Origin: Asterella californica
Lineage: Eukaryota; Streptophyta; Marchantiopsida; Marchantiales; Aytoniaceae
Reading direction: 5' to 3'
DNA: 64,000 bases
NCBI GenBank assembly: GCA_036924285.1
Contig: JAYKYS010000002.1
Location: 5,704,001-5,768,000, forward strand
Part shown: positions 37,150-49,415 of the stretch, piece after piece
How the letters are laid out: each line of letters starts with the position of its first letter
How positions within the stretch are numbered: position 1 is the first letter of the stretch
Translations under genes and position numbers: made by a program
The notes under the pieces: model-generated
Database searches by the model: none
What the model was told of the DNA's origin: nothing
Seen by the model: the letters and a program-made list of their open reading frames with translations, nothing else

Positions 37150-38400
37150 AAAAAACACACACTTCCTTGCATATTCACCTGAATTTCATGTTGCATGCAT
37201 ATTGGTGATGTTCGAAGTGGGGGTGGTTTATTTTTTTGATCAGTAGCTTAAGATCACATATCGCTCTTAAAATATCACACACTAGTAAATCAAACTCCTG
37301 CATACATGTGTACATGAAGTAGCATCGTCTACTGCAATTGCTCTCTTGTGGTCCACGCATGCTGAAGCTCTCTATAGAGCAATGTAAACTCGCTGTCTAA
37401 AAAACATAATGCAAGAAAAAAGAAAGTGATATCTCTGACATCTCTCATGGTAGACTTTGACACAATCTCGAATAAAAATGAACTCTGAGACTGTCAATCT
37501 GTATATCTCCAAGACTAGAGAGATGAAGCGATGTTCCTCTCGCATACCTCTATACTTGGTCACCTTCGCTGCTATCGCCACGTCTGCAGCCCATCCTAGA
37601 GATGGATGATCACTTGTGCTGTCACCGAGTCTCGTGGTTGGATCTGTGACAACCACATCTGCCACTAAGACTTGATCCTCCTTCATCATGTACATGTAAG
37701 CTCTCACTGAACCTCTAGTTTGAAAGACATACCAATGTTTTCTTCACGTCATGTAATCGCTCTCCCGTACTAAGACAAAGATAATGTTCATGATGACATC
37801 ATTAGTAGCTATTCGCTCTCCATCATGAAGACAGCGAGCAAGGTGTCGACCCGAGGTGTCGAGCGAGACATCGTGCTCGCAGATGGATAGTGCCGAAGCA
37901 ACAGGCTGGACTGAGCCTAGAAAAAATCTCATCATTGTAGAGAAGTCAGTGCGAGTTAGAACGCTCTAATGCAAGGTCGAGTCTATGAGTCAAGAGTCTG
38001 CACTCTTGTCCGAACAAGAGCGGAGTCGAGCTCTAGTATCTCGTGAGATGGAAATGTCAACTAAGAGTGCATGAAGAACTTGCTGGAAGTGGTGTCTCGT
38101 CAAAGAAGACTGTAGTCCGTGGGGTCGACCGTAGCTAAGGTATCGAATCGGAGATGTGTCGCACGTGTCTCAAGAGTCAAACTATCTCTTGTCTCATGGA
38201 GACACATTTGTAATAGGTAAGAATCACCCTCCACCTCTGTCACATAGCTCTCCAAGATAAGTCTATCTCGCATGAAGAAATGACAACAAAACCAAGGTGT
38301 TGAGATGACACATGTACCCAAAAAAGCTACCGGAGCAATCTTCTCCATGGATAATAAAGCCACCATGTCACATGATATCAGCAATGATGTCCTCTTACGT
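37150..38400 (-). pseudogene. LINE-like reverse transcriptase, C-terminal part (3' of the Ty3 insertion)
   Basis: Read on the minus strand it continues the RT protein interrupted at 38,400. 'MEKIAPVAFLGTCVI' and 'LESYVTEVEGDSYLLQ' come first. Next are 'ICEHDVSLDTSGRHLARCLHDGERI' (a His/Cys-containing segment), 'VLVADVVVTDP' and 'FFRQRVYIALQRA'. This layout of a C-terminal domain after the RT is familiar from non-LTR retrotransposons of non-seed plants and algae, but I cannot name the clade. Stops and frameshifts are frequent. The other half lies at 49,416 to about 51,000, and a related 3' fragment lies at 21,335-21,600. Confidence 0.75.
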
Positions 38401-40916
38401 TGTCGTGTGACGTGCTTTCTTATCTGGGAGTACACCGGGTATCTAGCTGTAGAGAGTACGTGTCGCACTCTGTGACTCAAAACCATTGACCACCCAACCC
38501 TCTCTCTGATCTCCAAGTACACTTTGAACCTTTCTCGCTACGATATCCTCACGTCCTCTCGGCAGATCTCTCTCTTACTCGACTAGGAATAGAATCGGGG
38601 TAACAAGCACGGGCAACCTGTTCCTACCATCACCGCAAGCACTCTTGGGTCTGCTGGTCATCACTCCAGCCTCACCACAAGAGAAATACCAGCACTCCTA
38701 ATAGAAAAGAAACCTAAGCGCAATGCCCGCACACAAATCCAATCAAAACCAACTCGGCGTACAAACAGGCATGCGGGCATGGAGAGGATCCAAACACAGG
38801 AAGTACAGTCAACAACTCTCCATACCCATGATCAAGTGCTCTGAAGCACTGGCAAAACCTCCAGGTCGACCTGTTCTTCAAAGAATCTTAACTCTTGCGC
38901 CTTTCGGAGCAAGAACCTCTCAACTTTACCTCGCTGTCACTCCTCAACCACAGCTTAGAATGAGATGAAACCAAGGCCAACAGATAGCCTGTAGAATAAT
39001 CTCTCTATTAAGGTATTACATGCAGAGAGATCATCTCTGAGTTGGCATCTATGTCCTTCCAAAGTTCGCTGTTTCTATAACACGATACTATTTCAACAGA
39101 ACTTTGCTGTTCGATTCCTCACAAACCACTCGATCAAAACAGCTCAAACTTCTCAGGAAGCTAATGTGTCACCATCACTACCACTCTGTAAAATTTCACC
39201 AGCAGATCTTCAACCAAACTCTCGGAACGATCAAGCCCTTATCGCTGTTTTTATAACATGATACTATTTCGACAGAACTTTGCTGTTCGATTCCTCGCAA
39301 ACCGCTCGATCAAAACAGCTCAAACTTCTCAGGAAGCTAATGTGTTGCCATCACTACCACTCTGTAAAATTTCACCAGCAGATCTTCAACCAAACTCTCG
39401 GAATGATCCAAGCCCTTTTCGTCAACGACACAAGGCGATATGCAGACCCTTGTGCACAAAAACAACGTTTCCCTTCAACCCAATAATCCAAATGATCTGA
39501 AAATTCCACAGGTAGGTAGCTGATTGTACCTTCTCAGACCCTGGAAGGTTTCATAGCGAAATTCGACCTCAAACTCTCCATATCTCTCTCAATGTCTCAT
39601 GTTTACAGTCACCTACTATCATAACCTCCGATTTGAGACACCCAACTTCAGCTGGCCATAACTTTTTCACTCCGGCTTGGAACGATCGATCTCGGAGTCC
39701 ATCGGCAAGCCCATCTCAAGAGCTTTCCAGCAGCAGTCAATTCATCTCCAGCAACCTCAAAAAACTCCCAAAAAGTGAGAAAGACTTCACGGAAATGAAA
39801 TTGGTCACGAATTTGACCCCCTCAGCTTCAATTGATCGTAACTTTCTCATCCGCGCATCAAATCCAGCAACCATTGAGTCTACGGGCATCCTCGTCTCCC
39901 AAGCTTTCCAACCATATCTCACACTCCGCGAATGGACCCCGAGAAGTGCCTCTATCCTCGAAAACGTGAAAGGAACTTGGTAGAAGGTGATTGGTCAAAC
40001 TTTTGACCAATGAGAAACAAGTTGACAAAAAAGGTTTTTGTCTTCACTCACATGACAAACACACAAAGAACAAATTTTTATCCAAGAGTACCATTTAGGC
40101 CTCAAAGTTTATATTGAACAAACTCCAAACACGTGCCGTTGACGATGCCGTCGACCACGAAGCACGTAAACACGAAGTACAAACTACGCTCAATAGAGAG
40201 TCAGAATCCCGACTCTAAAACGGTTGACAATAAACGGAACTACAAAAGGAACAGATGAAGCTATTATCTGGTTATAATAATCCTCACCGAAGTTCCTCAC
40301 GACAAACTCACGATGCGCCACCTTTGGACGACTGTAACATCGTATTTCGACCCAAGTGTTGAACGGAACTCTCGCTGGGAAGTTCAGATCCAACGGAGGA
40401 TCCATACCATATCAAAGCAAGATGTAGACAGTAAGATCCCAAACAGCGTCGTAAGTGACAATGGGAAGAACGATAGGATCCGGAGTAACCATCACCGCAG
40501 CCATAAACGACTCTCTCCAATGAGCTACCATAAATACTCGAAAGTGATCTCGCGGCAGACAATGGATCTTAATGACGAACGGATGCGCAAGTGGAAGATC
40601 AGGAGCACGAAAGGGTTCTCCGTTCATGCCTACCACTCGCACTGCCGCTTACTTCATCCGATGATACTGATCACACCCCACTAGACTTGGATACTCTACA
40701 CTCTATATCTCAAGCTCCGCGCACCTCTCTTCTTATACATCATTCTCACATGTGACGACAAGAGTACTACTCTTATCTCCACTCAGTGAAGAGTACACGG
40801 ATCGTCCACGTGGAGCCTTATCTTTTGACACGATAAGGTCCCAATGGCTCCTCAACACCAAACACGTACGAAGGATATGTGGTGGTTTCACACCCTAGCC
40901 AATCCACAACACGACA
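38401..40916 (-). repeat. 3' LTR of the 11-kb Ty3 element
   Basis: 2,516 bp, bounded by TGTCGTGT and ACACGACA. It contains an internal tandem duplication with a 176-base period (units starting near 39,068 and 39,244). Open frames inside it are repeated in the other LTR and have no recognised domain, so they are not called as genes. Confidence 0.95.
39068..39419. repeat. 176-bp tandem duplication within the LTR
   Basis: Two units, each with 'gaactttgctgttcgattcc', 'cagctcaaacttctcagg' and 'ctctgtaaaatttcacc'. The same duplication is present in the other LTR at about 47,567-47,918, so it predates the insertion. Confidence 0.9.
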
Positions 40917-40928
40917 TCCACCCCCTCT
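40917..40928 (-). other. Polypurine tract of the 11-kb Ty3 element
   Basis: Read on the minus strand, 'agagggggtgga' directly abuts the 3' LTR: an all-purine run at the position where plus-strand DNA synthesis is primed. Confidence 0.9.
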
Positions 40929-40981
40929 GAACCTGTGCATCCTCTGGTATGCACCAACCTAATCATACGTTGTGGTTGGCA

Positions 40982-41245
40982 TCATACCACTTCTTCCTCA
41001 TCTTCTTCTTCGGGAGTCTCCCCCTCGGGCTCTACGCTCTCATCTAGATTCTCATCTTGATCTTGAGAGAGATCAAACTCGATACTGATCTCCTCAACGT
41101 CTGGGTCTTCACCTCGTCGCTTAAAGAGTTTTATCCGTTTTCCTGCAATTGGAACTTTAAGCCGTGCACCATCCAACTCACGTAGTACGTATGTGGCGTT
41201 GTCATGAATACGAACAACCACGTAAGGCCCAAACCAGCGTTTTAG
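40982..41245 (-). pseudogene. Integrase C-terminal tail (GPY/F-like)
   Basis: A separate frame with 'VVRIHDNATYVLRELDGA' and 'IAGKRIKLFKRR', then a long acidic Glu/Asp-rich end. It continues the integrase of 41,202-42,713 after a one-base frameshift near 41,240. In the upstream sequence the expected 'WFGPY' motif is encoded across the shift. It is the usual last module of this Ty3 integrase type. Confidence 0.85.
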
Positions 41246-42713
41246 AAAACTTTCTCAACGCTCTATGTTGGTTATCCAAGCTGCTATCATATACCAACAC
41301 CCAATCCTCTTCCTGGATCTTCTTAGGCCGTAGTCGATGTCGCTTATCAAATCTGTCTTTGTTCTTCAAGCGAGCTTTTTGTAACCGTTCCAGAGCTAGC
41401 TCTACATCCTCTGGTCTCCGCTCCAACTGACGAATCTTAAGAGCGAGAAGATCCTCTCTAGAGAGATTATCTTCCCAAGGTAGAACACTCCAAGTAGGTA
41501 TTTGCTCTTCGATAGGCATGATCGGTTTTTGCCCTTGCATTAGTTCTGCTGGCATGTATCCGGCCACCGAGCTATGAGTTGTACGATCGGCCCATAGAGC
41601 AAATGGTAGAAGCCTTGGCCATTCTCTCACCCTTCCGTTGCAAGCTTTCACAATCGCTTTCCTGATGGGAGGATGACCGCGCTCACTCTTCGCATTTCCT
41701 TCTGGGTTGTAAGCCATGGTAAGAGCTAACTTGATTCCCCGCCTCTTGAAGAACATATCAGCTTTGTGAGCATTCAGTTCTCCGCGGTCTGCTGTAATCT
41801 TCCCAACACATCCGTATCTGCAGATCACATCTTCAAGTAGAAATCTGCACACCCCTTCTGTAGTGTTTGTGCGCAGAGCGCGTCCTTCGACTTGGTTCGA
41901 TAGATCCTCCCGTGCCAAAACCAAGTATCTCATCTGCCATATCCCAACCGGCATCGTAACCAGATCTACTACCCACTTGTAATGCATTGCAAGTGGATAC
42001 GTAGGATGAAGCTCATCTCGATGCCGGATGTCAGAGTACATCTGGCAAGTTACACACGTCTCCACAAATCGCACTACATCTCTGTACATGTTACGCCACC
42101 AATATCTCTCTTTGAGTTTGGTAAAGGTGGCATAAATACCCCGATGTCCAGCCCATAAGCTCTCATGGAATTCTTGAATGAGCTGGGTTTGCATCTCTTG
42201 CTTACACACAACCCGTTGCGGCATCTCGCCACTCCGCTTGGCGCGCTTCCACAGATAGCCCCCTTGTTGTATGTAGTTGTAAGCCTTCCTCCTGATCTGT
42301 TTGAACTGAGCATCATTCCATTCTGGTTGCTTGGTCAGCGAACCAAGATAACGCCCAATGTCTAACCATTCTCCTTCGTATAGCTCCTCCATGAATGAGT
42401 TTTGATGCTCCTTCATTCCCTTTTGAGCTCTACAAAAGACGGTCGTGCCTATATCCTCTGTGTCTTCTGTCAAATCCTCTTCATCCTCATATCTGGCCCT
42501 AGACAACATATCTGCTACCGGGTTATCTTTTCCCGCTATGTGTCTAAATTCCGGATTCAATGACTTGATATAGGCAATCCATCGCAACATAGCGATATCA
42601 GGGGTGTTACAATTCGTAATCATCCCTAACAGTGGCAAACAATCCGTCTCCACTATCACCGGTGCTCCAATCAAATAGTCCTTCTCAACTTTCATCGCAG
42701 TAACTACCCCCAT
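41202..42713 (-). pseudogene. RNase H end and integrase of the 11-kb Ty3 element
   Basis: A 503-codon frame. It starts with the second part of RNase H ('VIVETDCLPLLGMI', then 'HIAGKDNPVADMLSRA'). The integrase zinc finger follows: His pair in 'FHESLWAGHRG' and Cys pair in 'CVTC'. The catalytic core has Asp in 'KWVVDLVTMP', Asp in 'ITADRGELNAHKAD' and Glu in 'NAKSERGHPPI'. The region after it ('IPTWSVLPWEDN', 'LERRPEDVELALERL', 'NKDRFDKRHRLRP') is of a kind I associate with Ty3 elements widespread in fungi and some plants. The frame ends by frameshift before the GPY/F module. Confidence 0.93.
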
Positions 42714-43675
42714 AGCTCTCGTTTTACTTGTGGGTAGTTTCGCTGTCGTTCACTCAACACTTTGGCTCCAAATCTGATTGCAAACCGGTTTCCATCCTCA
42801 TCATCTTGTCCCACTGCCCACCCAATGGCTATCGGACTTGTATCAACCGTGATTATCACGTGTTTGCCATCTTCATAACTCACCCTTCGTAGCACAGGTG
42901 GAGAAGACAACAACTGCTTCAGCTTCTGCACCGCTTCGATATGCCTCTCCTCCCATCTGAACTTCGTGCTCTTCCGTAACAGACCATAGAGTGGATCTGA
43001 TACATGAGCAAAATGAGGAATCCACACATGATAAAACACGCAAGCTCCTAAGAACCTTCGCACCTCTGTTGTTGAGCTACATGTGTCCTTCATCCGCTGT
43101 ATGGCATCCACCTTGTTAGGATCAGGTCTGCGACCAAACCATCCGCATAAGTGTCCCACAATCACAACTTCTTGAACTCCAAACGAAGACTTAGCACCAG
43201 ATAGTGTCAAGTGAACCTCCCCGAGCCGTGATAAAATCTGATCACAATCTAGAATATGATCAGCCACAAATTTTCGACACCTCCTCTGATCGACTCTCTC
43301 ATCCTTCTGCTCCTCTACACATCCTTTGATTGGAATGTCATCTAAGAAAGGCATGGTCTTCTCCGGGATGAAGTCTCGAAGAACTTTGTTCATCCCGTTC
43401 ATCATGTGTGCAACAGAATTTGTTGCCCCCTGCGGCAATGTGCACATCCTCACCAAACCCAACGGTGTCCTCATAGTAGTGACATCTCTACTCTTTTCAG
43501 CAAGCTGAAACTGATCGTATCCAGAGTAGAGGTCTCCTATCGAGTAAATGGCTCTACCAGCGAATGCTTCAGCAAACTCTCCCACAATAGGTCCGATCCC
43601 CGTATTTCTGATGGTCATCTGATTCACCGGTTGCATATCCTGAATGAACCGTAGCGCTCCGCTCTTCTTCGGCAC
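42704..43675 (-). pseudogene. Reverse transcriptase and RNase H start of the 11-kb Ty3 element
   Basis: A 323-codon frame with 'LRFIQDMQPVNQMTIRN' and 'YSIGDLYSGYDQFQL'. It also has 'TLPQGATNSVAHMMNGM', the active-site loop 'MPFLDDIPIKG' (FLDD in place of the common YxDD) and 'RRFLGACVFYHVWIPHFA'. RNase H begins with 'VIITVDTSPIAIGWAV'. Frameshifts near 43,675 and 42,712 separate it from its neighbours ('YPQVKRELWG' continues in the next frame). It is otherwise well preserved. Confidence 0.92.
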
Positions 43676-44424
43676 TGTAAACCAGCGGCTGCAAACGATG
43701 GCTCAAGGATTCTCATCCGCATCTTCTCCTTTAGAAGCTCCATAAGCTTAGGCAGATGTGCCCTAGGTACGGGAATTGGTCTCAAGTCCCAAGGCATATG
43801 CGGTACCGTAAATATGATCATCGGTGCTACAACGCTTGGATCTACACACCCAATATCTGAAGGCTCAAAAGCAAATGTTTTCCCGTGCCTACTTAACATC
43901 TCCTTGAACTCCTTCTCCTCAGCAGGTAGAAGAAAATCTGTAGAACCAACCTCCAACTCCTTAAGCGTAGCTTCTGTAAACTTGTGACCTATCTGATCAG
44001 GATACGGTAAGCTCTTCTCCTTTGAGGCTTGTTGAACTCGTTGGTCAGAGTCGCTAGGTAGCGGTTGTGCAACCGGCTTCACCTTTTTATCCACCGTTTT
44101 ATACTTGGTCTCAACTCTGACTTCAGGTATCTGGAATGACTCTATAGCCGAGTAAAGCTCCATAGAACGTATGTAGACAACTTGGTCTTCATTCCCTTGT
44201 TCAGCCTTACGAAGTTCTTCCAAAGGATCATCCAAATCCATCTCCATGTAAACGCCCTCTATCTTATCCTCCTCACTAAGCACACCAACTCTTTTTAGAT
44301 CTTTTTGGGTTCTTTGCACAGCTTTCTTCTCCCATTTCTGAAGATCAGCAAGCTGTGTATACACAGCAAATCCACTCTCCGAATATCTCACCACTCCTGT
44401 ACAAAAGGCACTATCCTTCTCCAA
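43624..44424 (-). pseudogene. Protease-RT linker and RT N-terminus of the 11-kb Ty3 element
   Basis: A 266-codon frame. The first half is charged and of unknown role, while the second leads into RT ('LPAEEKEFKEMLSRHGKTFAF', 'IIFTVPHMPWDLRPIPVPRA', 'MRILEPSFAA'). Two TAG stops and a frame change (44,424-44,470) separate it from the gag-protease frame. Another frameshift near 43,675 cuts it from the RT palm. Confidence 0.85.
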
Positions 44425-44467
44425 CGAGAGTACTTCTCTTGTGTATCGGTACCACTATACTCTCGCT

Positions 44468-46834
44468 CTATAGTGACCCTCTGGAAAAATCCTTAAACTC
44501 TTCAGTGACTTTGGGTAGAGACACGTTCCGCAAGTAATCTCGGTTACGCTCATGATTAGCAGACACAGTCAAGAACTGTACCGTTGTTTTGCCATCCTGA
44601 CTCCTGATCCGAGCATAAGCAGAACCGTCATCCAACACCTTAGTCTCCATCCTTACAGCTGTAATGAATGGTTGACCAAGAATAACCGGATAGGAAGTAG
44701 TATCTTGAACAAAGAAGTTTTGTTCAAGTACCACATTCCCTATCTTCACCTTCACATCCGGACAAGCACCATAGAGTTCTCCTCGTGTGTTGTTTGCTGC
44801 TCGGATCATCCAATCATGATCTATATCAACAGGCCATCCACCCTGCTTGTAGATGTCTTTAGAGACAATATTGATCTCAGATCCATGATCGATGAGAGCA
44901 ACCACCGGATCTTTCATCTCTCCTACATTCACTAAGGTTTCAGTAGTGGCTCTTGCCCAATGCCCTCTAGTGTAATGACTAGAGATCTTATCGTCCTCTT
45001 CCTTATCCACATCAAACCGAACTTTACGAGTGTTGTAAGAATGAACCAACTCTCGCTCCTCTTCCTCTGTAATCACTGTGTCTAGAGCACTGGACACTGC
45101 GGTCTCTCTCGTCAATTGTCTCTTCCGCTTGATAATGTCAATGATGACATCATGAAACTCCTTCTTCGCAATCCCGAGGATCTCTCGCAATGTAAACTCA
45201 ATCTTTGTATTGAGCACCTTCTCCTGCAACACCTCTTTCATGTTGGTTGCTGCTTCAATGTCTGATTGCAGCTTATACATGAGAGCTTTGTCCTTCTCCC
45301 TACCCTTACCCTTCTCTGCACTCCCAGAAGGTAGGACGTCATCCATAGCTTCTTCTCGTAGAGGTGCAGTCTCCTGTCGGAGTCTATCTCCTCTTAGTTG
45401 CCTCTTGGGAGCCGCTCTCTCCTCACTTGGACCAGCCTCGTCTCTCCTACGCTTCTCTTCCATGATAGCTTCATGTTGAGCCTTGGCTACGTAGGCATGA
45501 ACGGACATAGCATCTACGGGATCATCCCATCCAGTAGCACTCCTGATTGCTGTGGCTGTTCTGAGCAACTCCTCCCTTGCCATTTTCCCCTTTCTGTTCG
45601 TGCTCACAGCGTGACTCCACATATCAGTGGTATCCTCATGTTTCAAAAAGGCACTCTCCTTTTTGCTAATCACCTCGACTCCATAGGTAGAAACTTCTAC
45701 CGATGCCACATCATGCATTGTTAGATGATCCTCCAAAACTTTCTTCATCCCTCCTCTACCGAAGTTGGTCCTCAGAGTCTCTCCGTTGTCTCTCAAGGCG
45801 ATCTTTCCTTCCTTCCAGAAGATTATACCTTGCTGCAAGGCATCAGTGAAACTCCCGCATTCCTTCCGTTGATTGTCGGTGTTGTCACACCAAATACACC
45901 TCTGAACATATCCTTGTTTTGGTGCAGGTCTCCCTTCAGGTGCCCCATCCTTCTCCTCCAACCTTGTCAACTTGATCTGTAAGTCTCTCATCTTCTTCTC
46001 CAAATCTTCCATTGTTTGATTCCGCTGTGGTACAACCGTAGTGATAGGAATAGTAGGAAGTGAAATAGTAGGTAGAGGAGCAGTCTGCACCGTTGGTTGC
46101 CTTCGTGGTATCACAATAGGCGGTGGTCTTGGTGCTTGAGTCACAACCACCTTCCCTCTTTGATATTCTCGCTTCGCAAGTACTCCCACTGCTTTGCTAA
46201 CGTTCTTCCAATCAGATGTAAGACCATTGTCTTTCGTCCGATCTTCCAACAACAACTCTAACTCCCTTTGTAGCTCGCTGTTGGCTGACTGTAAAAATAG
46301 CTCCACTTTGTCATTCTCAAGTGTGAGCTTCTCCATCCGAGATAGTTGAAGAAACTGTCTCTCAAACTCCCGAAGTAGTTCGGTAGCAACTAGTTCCTTG
46401 TTGGGTTTGTTCACCCACTCCATGAATGACTTCTTAGTCACTCGATCTGCATCCTCCAAAGAGTATTCCTCCTTCAACTGAAGAGAAAACTCCTCCTAGT
46501 TAGCCCCATGAGCTTGAATGAGCCCCTTCACATGTTCCCGTAACTCCGGGACAACAGCGAGCTCAAACGTCCGTACCATCTCCCTCTCTGGTACCTTACT
46601 CAACTCCATCTCTCGAGAATAGAACTTTAGGTACTTGGAGATGTTTCTCCCTTCAAACTGATCCAATGTCCCCACCATCGAATGCAAAGCCTTGGTAGCC
46701 ATCGCCTCCTTCCGCTGAACAGCTTGTTGTTGATCCATGTACAAAGCAAATGCTTGGAACATTTGCCCTATAGCAGGATCAAGCTGCAGCGGAATCGTGC
46801 CGGAAGGGTTTCCAACTCCTTGTCTCTCGGCCAT
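44468..46834 (-). pseudogene. Gag and aspartic protease of the 11-kb Ty3 element
   Basis: The gag start ATG is at 46,834, shortly inside the 5' LTR. The frame runs to a single TAG at 46,496 (after 'IQAHGAN') and then continues in the same frame as a 669-codon stretch, so one nonsense change divides gag. Gag has Gln/Arg-rich capsid-like sequence, a Pro-rich linker and a Cys-containing segment 'CIWCDNTDNQRKEC', which may be a reduced zinc knuckle. Near the end is the protease active site 'VALIDHGSEINIVSKDIY' (DHGS in place of DTGA). Gag packages the RNA and the protease processes the polyprotein. Confidence 0.87.
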
Positions 46835-46877
46835 GGTAAAGTTGTGAGAAGAACTTCACTAACTCTCCACTCCAGAA

Positions 46878-46898
46878 GGTTCACGTCGAGTTCACCAA
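46878..46898 (-). other. Primer-binding site of the 11-kb Ty3 element
   Basis: Read on the minus strand, 'tggtgaactcgacgtgaacc' begins two bases after the 5' LTR. The TGG start fits a tRNA CCA end, but I could not assign the tRNA species. Confidence 0.7.
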
Positions 46899-46899
46899 C

Positions 46900-49415
46900 T
46901 GTCGTGTGACGTGCTTTCTTATCTGGGAATACACCGGGTATCTAGCTGTAGAGAGTACGTGTCGCACTCTGTGACTCAGAACCAGTGACCACCCAACCCT
47001 CTCTCTGATCTCCAAGTACACTTTGAACCTTTCTCGCTACGATATCCTCACGTCCTCTCGGCAGATCTCTCTCTTACTCGACTAGGAATAGAATCGGGGT
47101 AACAAGCACGGACAACCTGTTCCTGCCATCACCGCAAGCACTCTTGGGTCTGCTGGTCATCACTCCTGCCTCACCACAAGAGAAATACCAGCACTTCTAA
47201 TAGAAAAGAAACCTAAGCGCAACGTCCGTACACAAATCCAATCAAAACCAACTGGGCGTACAAATAGGCATGCGGGCATGGAGAGGATCCAAACACAGGA
47301 AATACAGTCAACAACTCTCCATACCCATGATCAAGTGCTCTGAAGCACTGGCAAAACCTCCAGGTCGACCTGTTCTTCAAAGAATCTTAACTCTTGCGTC
47401 TTTCGGAGCAAGAACCTCTCAACTTTACCCCGCTGTCACTCCTCAACCACAGCTCAGAATGAGATGAAACCAAGGCCAACAGATAGCCTGTAGAATAATC
47501 TCTCTATTAAGGTATTACATGCAGAGAGACCATCTCTGAGTTGGCATCTATGTCCTTCCAAAGTTCGCTGTTTCTATAACACGATACTATTTCAACAGAA
47601 CTTTGCTGTTCGATTCCTCACAAACCACTCGATCAAAACAGCTCAAACTTCTCAGGAAGCTAATGTGTCACCATCACTACCACTCTGTAAAATTTCACCA
47701 GCAGATCTTCAACCAAACTCTCGGAACGATCAAGCCCTTATCGTTGTTTTTATAACATGATACTATTCCGACAGAACTTTGTTGTTCGATTCCTCGCAAA
47801 CCGCTCGATCAAAACAGCTCAAACTTCTCAGGAAGCTAATGTTTCACCATCACTACCACTCTGTAAAATTTCACCAGCAGATCTACAACCAAACTCTCGG
47901 AATGATCCAAGCCCTTTTCGTCAACGACACAAGGCGATATGCAGACCCTTGTGCACAAAAACAACGTTTCCCTTCAACCCAATAATCCAAATGATCTGAA
48001 AATTCCACAGGTAGGTAGCTGACTGTACCTTCTCAGACCCTGGAAGGTTTCATAGCGAAATTCGACCTCAAACTCTCCATATCTCTCTCAATGTCTCATG
48101 TTTACAGTCATCTACTATCATAACCTCCGATTTGAGACACCCAACTTCAGCTGGCCATAACTTTTTCACTCCGGCTTGGAACGATCGATCTCGGAGTCCA
48201 TCGGCAAGCCCATCTCAAGAGCTTTCCAGCAACAGTCAATTCATCTCCAGTAACCTCACAGAACTCCCAGAAAGTGAGAAAGACTTCACGGAAATGAAAT
48301 TGGTCACGAATTTGACCCCCTCAGCTTCAATTGATCGTAACTTTCTCATCCGCGCATCAAATCCAGCAACCATTGAGTCTACGGGCATCCTCGTCTCCCA
48401 AGCTTTCCAACCATATCTCACACTCCGCGAATGGACCCCGAGAAGTGCCTCTACCCTCGAAAACGTGAAAGGAACTTGGTAGAAGGTGATTGGTCAAACT
48501 TTCGACCAATGAGAAACAAGTTGACAAAAAAGGTTTTTGTCTTCACTCACATGACAAACACACAAAGAAAAATTTTTTATCCAAGAGTACCATTTAGGCC
48601 TCAAAGTTTATATTGAACAAACTCCAAACACGTGCTGTTGACGATGCCGTCGACCACGAAGCACGTAAACACGAAGTACAAACTACGCTCAATAGAGAGT
48701 CAGAATCCCGACTCTAAAACGGTTGACAATAAACGGAACTACAAAAGGAACAGATGAAGCTATTATCTGGTTATAATAATCCTCACCGAAGTTCCTCACG
48801 ACAAACTCACGATGCGCCACCTTTGGACGACTGTAACATCGTATTTCGACCCAAGTGTTGAACGGAACTCTCGCTGGGAAGTTCAGATCCAACGGAGGAT
48901 CCATACCATATCAAAGCAAGATGTAGACAGTAAGATCCCAAACAGCGTCGTAAGTGACAATGGGAAGAACGATAGGATCCGGAGTAACCATCACCGCAGC
49001 CATAAACGACTCTCTCCAATGAGCTACCATAAATACTCGAAAGTGATCTCGCGGCAGACAATGGATCTTAATGACGAACGGATGCGCAGGTGGAAGATCA
49101 GGAGCACGAAAGGGTTCTCCGTTCATGCCTACCACTCGCACTGCCGCTTACTTCATCCGATGATACTGATCACACCCCACTAGACTTGGATACTCTACAC
49201 TCTATATCTCAAGCTCCGCGCACCTCTCTTCTTATACATCATTCTCACATGTGACGACAAGAGTACTACTCTTATCTCCACTCAGTGAAGAGTACACGGA
49301 TCGTCCACGTGAAGCCTTATCTTTTGACACGATAAGGTCCCAATGGCTCCTCAACACCAAACACGTACGAAGGATATGTGGTAGTTTCACACCCTAGCCA
49401 ATCCACAACACGACA
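46900..49415 (-). repeat. 5' LTR of the 11-kb Ty3 element
   Basis: 2,516 bp, the same length as 38,401-40,916 and nearly identical to it. It carries the same termini and the same internal 176-bp duplication (from about 47,567). It drives transcription on the minus strand, but no TATA box was assigned. Confidence 0.95.

Larger units (their letters stand above)
38401..49415 (-). mobile_element. Ty3-type LTR retrotransposon with 2.5-kb LTRs, nested in the LINE-like element
   Basis: An 11-kb element on the minus strand. Both LTRs are exactly 2,516 bp and start TGTCGTGT and end ACACGACA. The internal region carries gag, aspartic protease, RT, RNase H, integrase and a C-terminal integrase tail in Ty3 order. 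The polypurine tract (40,917-40,928) and primer-binding site (46,878-46,898) are in the expected places. The 4-base word 'acgt' flanks both ends (38,397-38,400 and 49,416-49,419), a probable target-site duplication. The LTRs differ by only a few dozen substitutions with no net length change, so it is much younger than the chromovirus at 7.4-14.6 kb. A few stops and frameshifts have already broken its frames. Confidence 0.95.

Noticed and set aside
38723..40684. Open frames of 80-123 codons inside the LTRs (repeated at 47,270-49,183)
   Set aside because: They are duplicated with the LTRs, lack domains and overlap on both strands, so they are better explained as chance frames in LTR sequence.
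44305..46909. Plus-strand open frames across gag and protease of the 11-kb element
   Set aside because: Antisense shadows of the minus-strand gag-protease frame, with no family motif.
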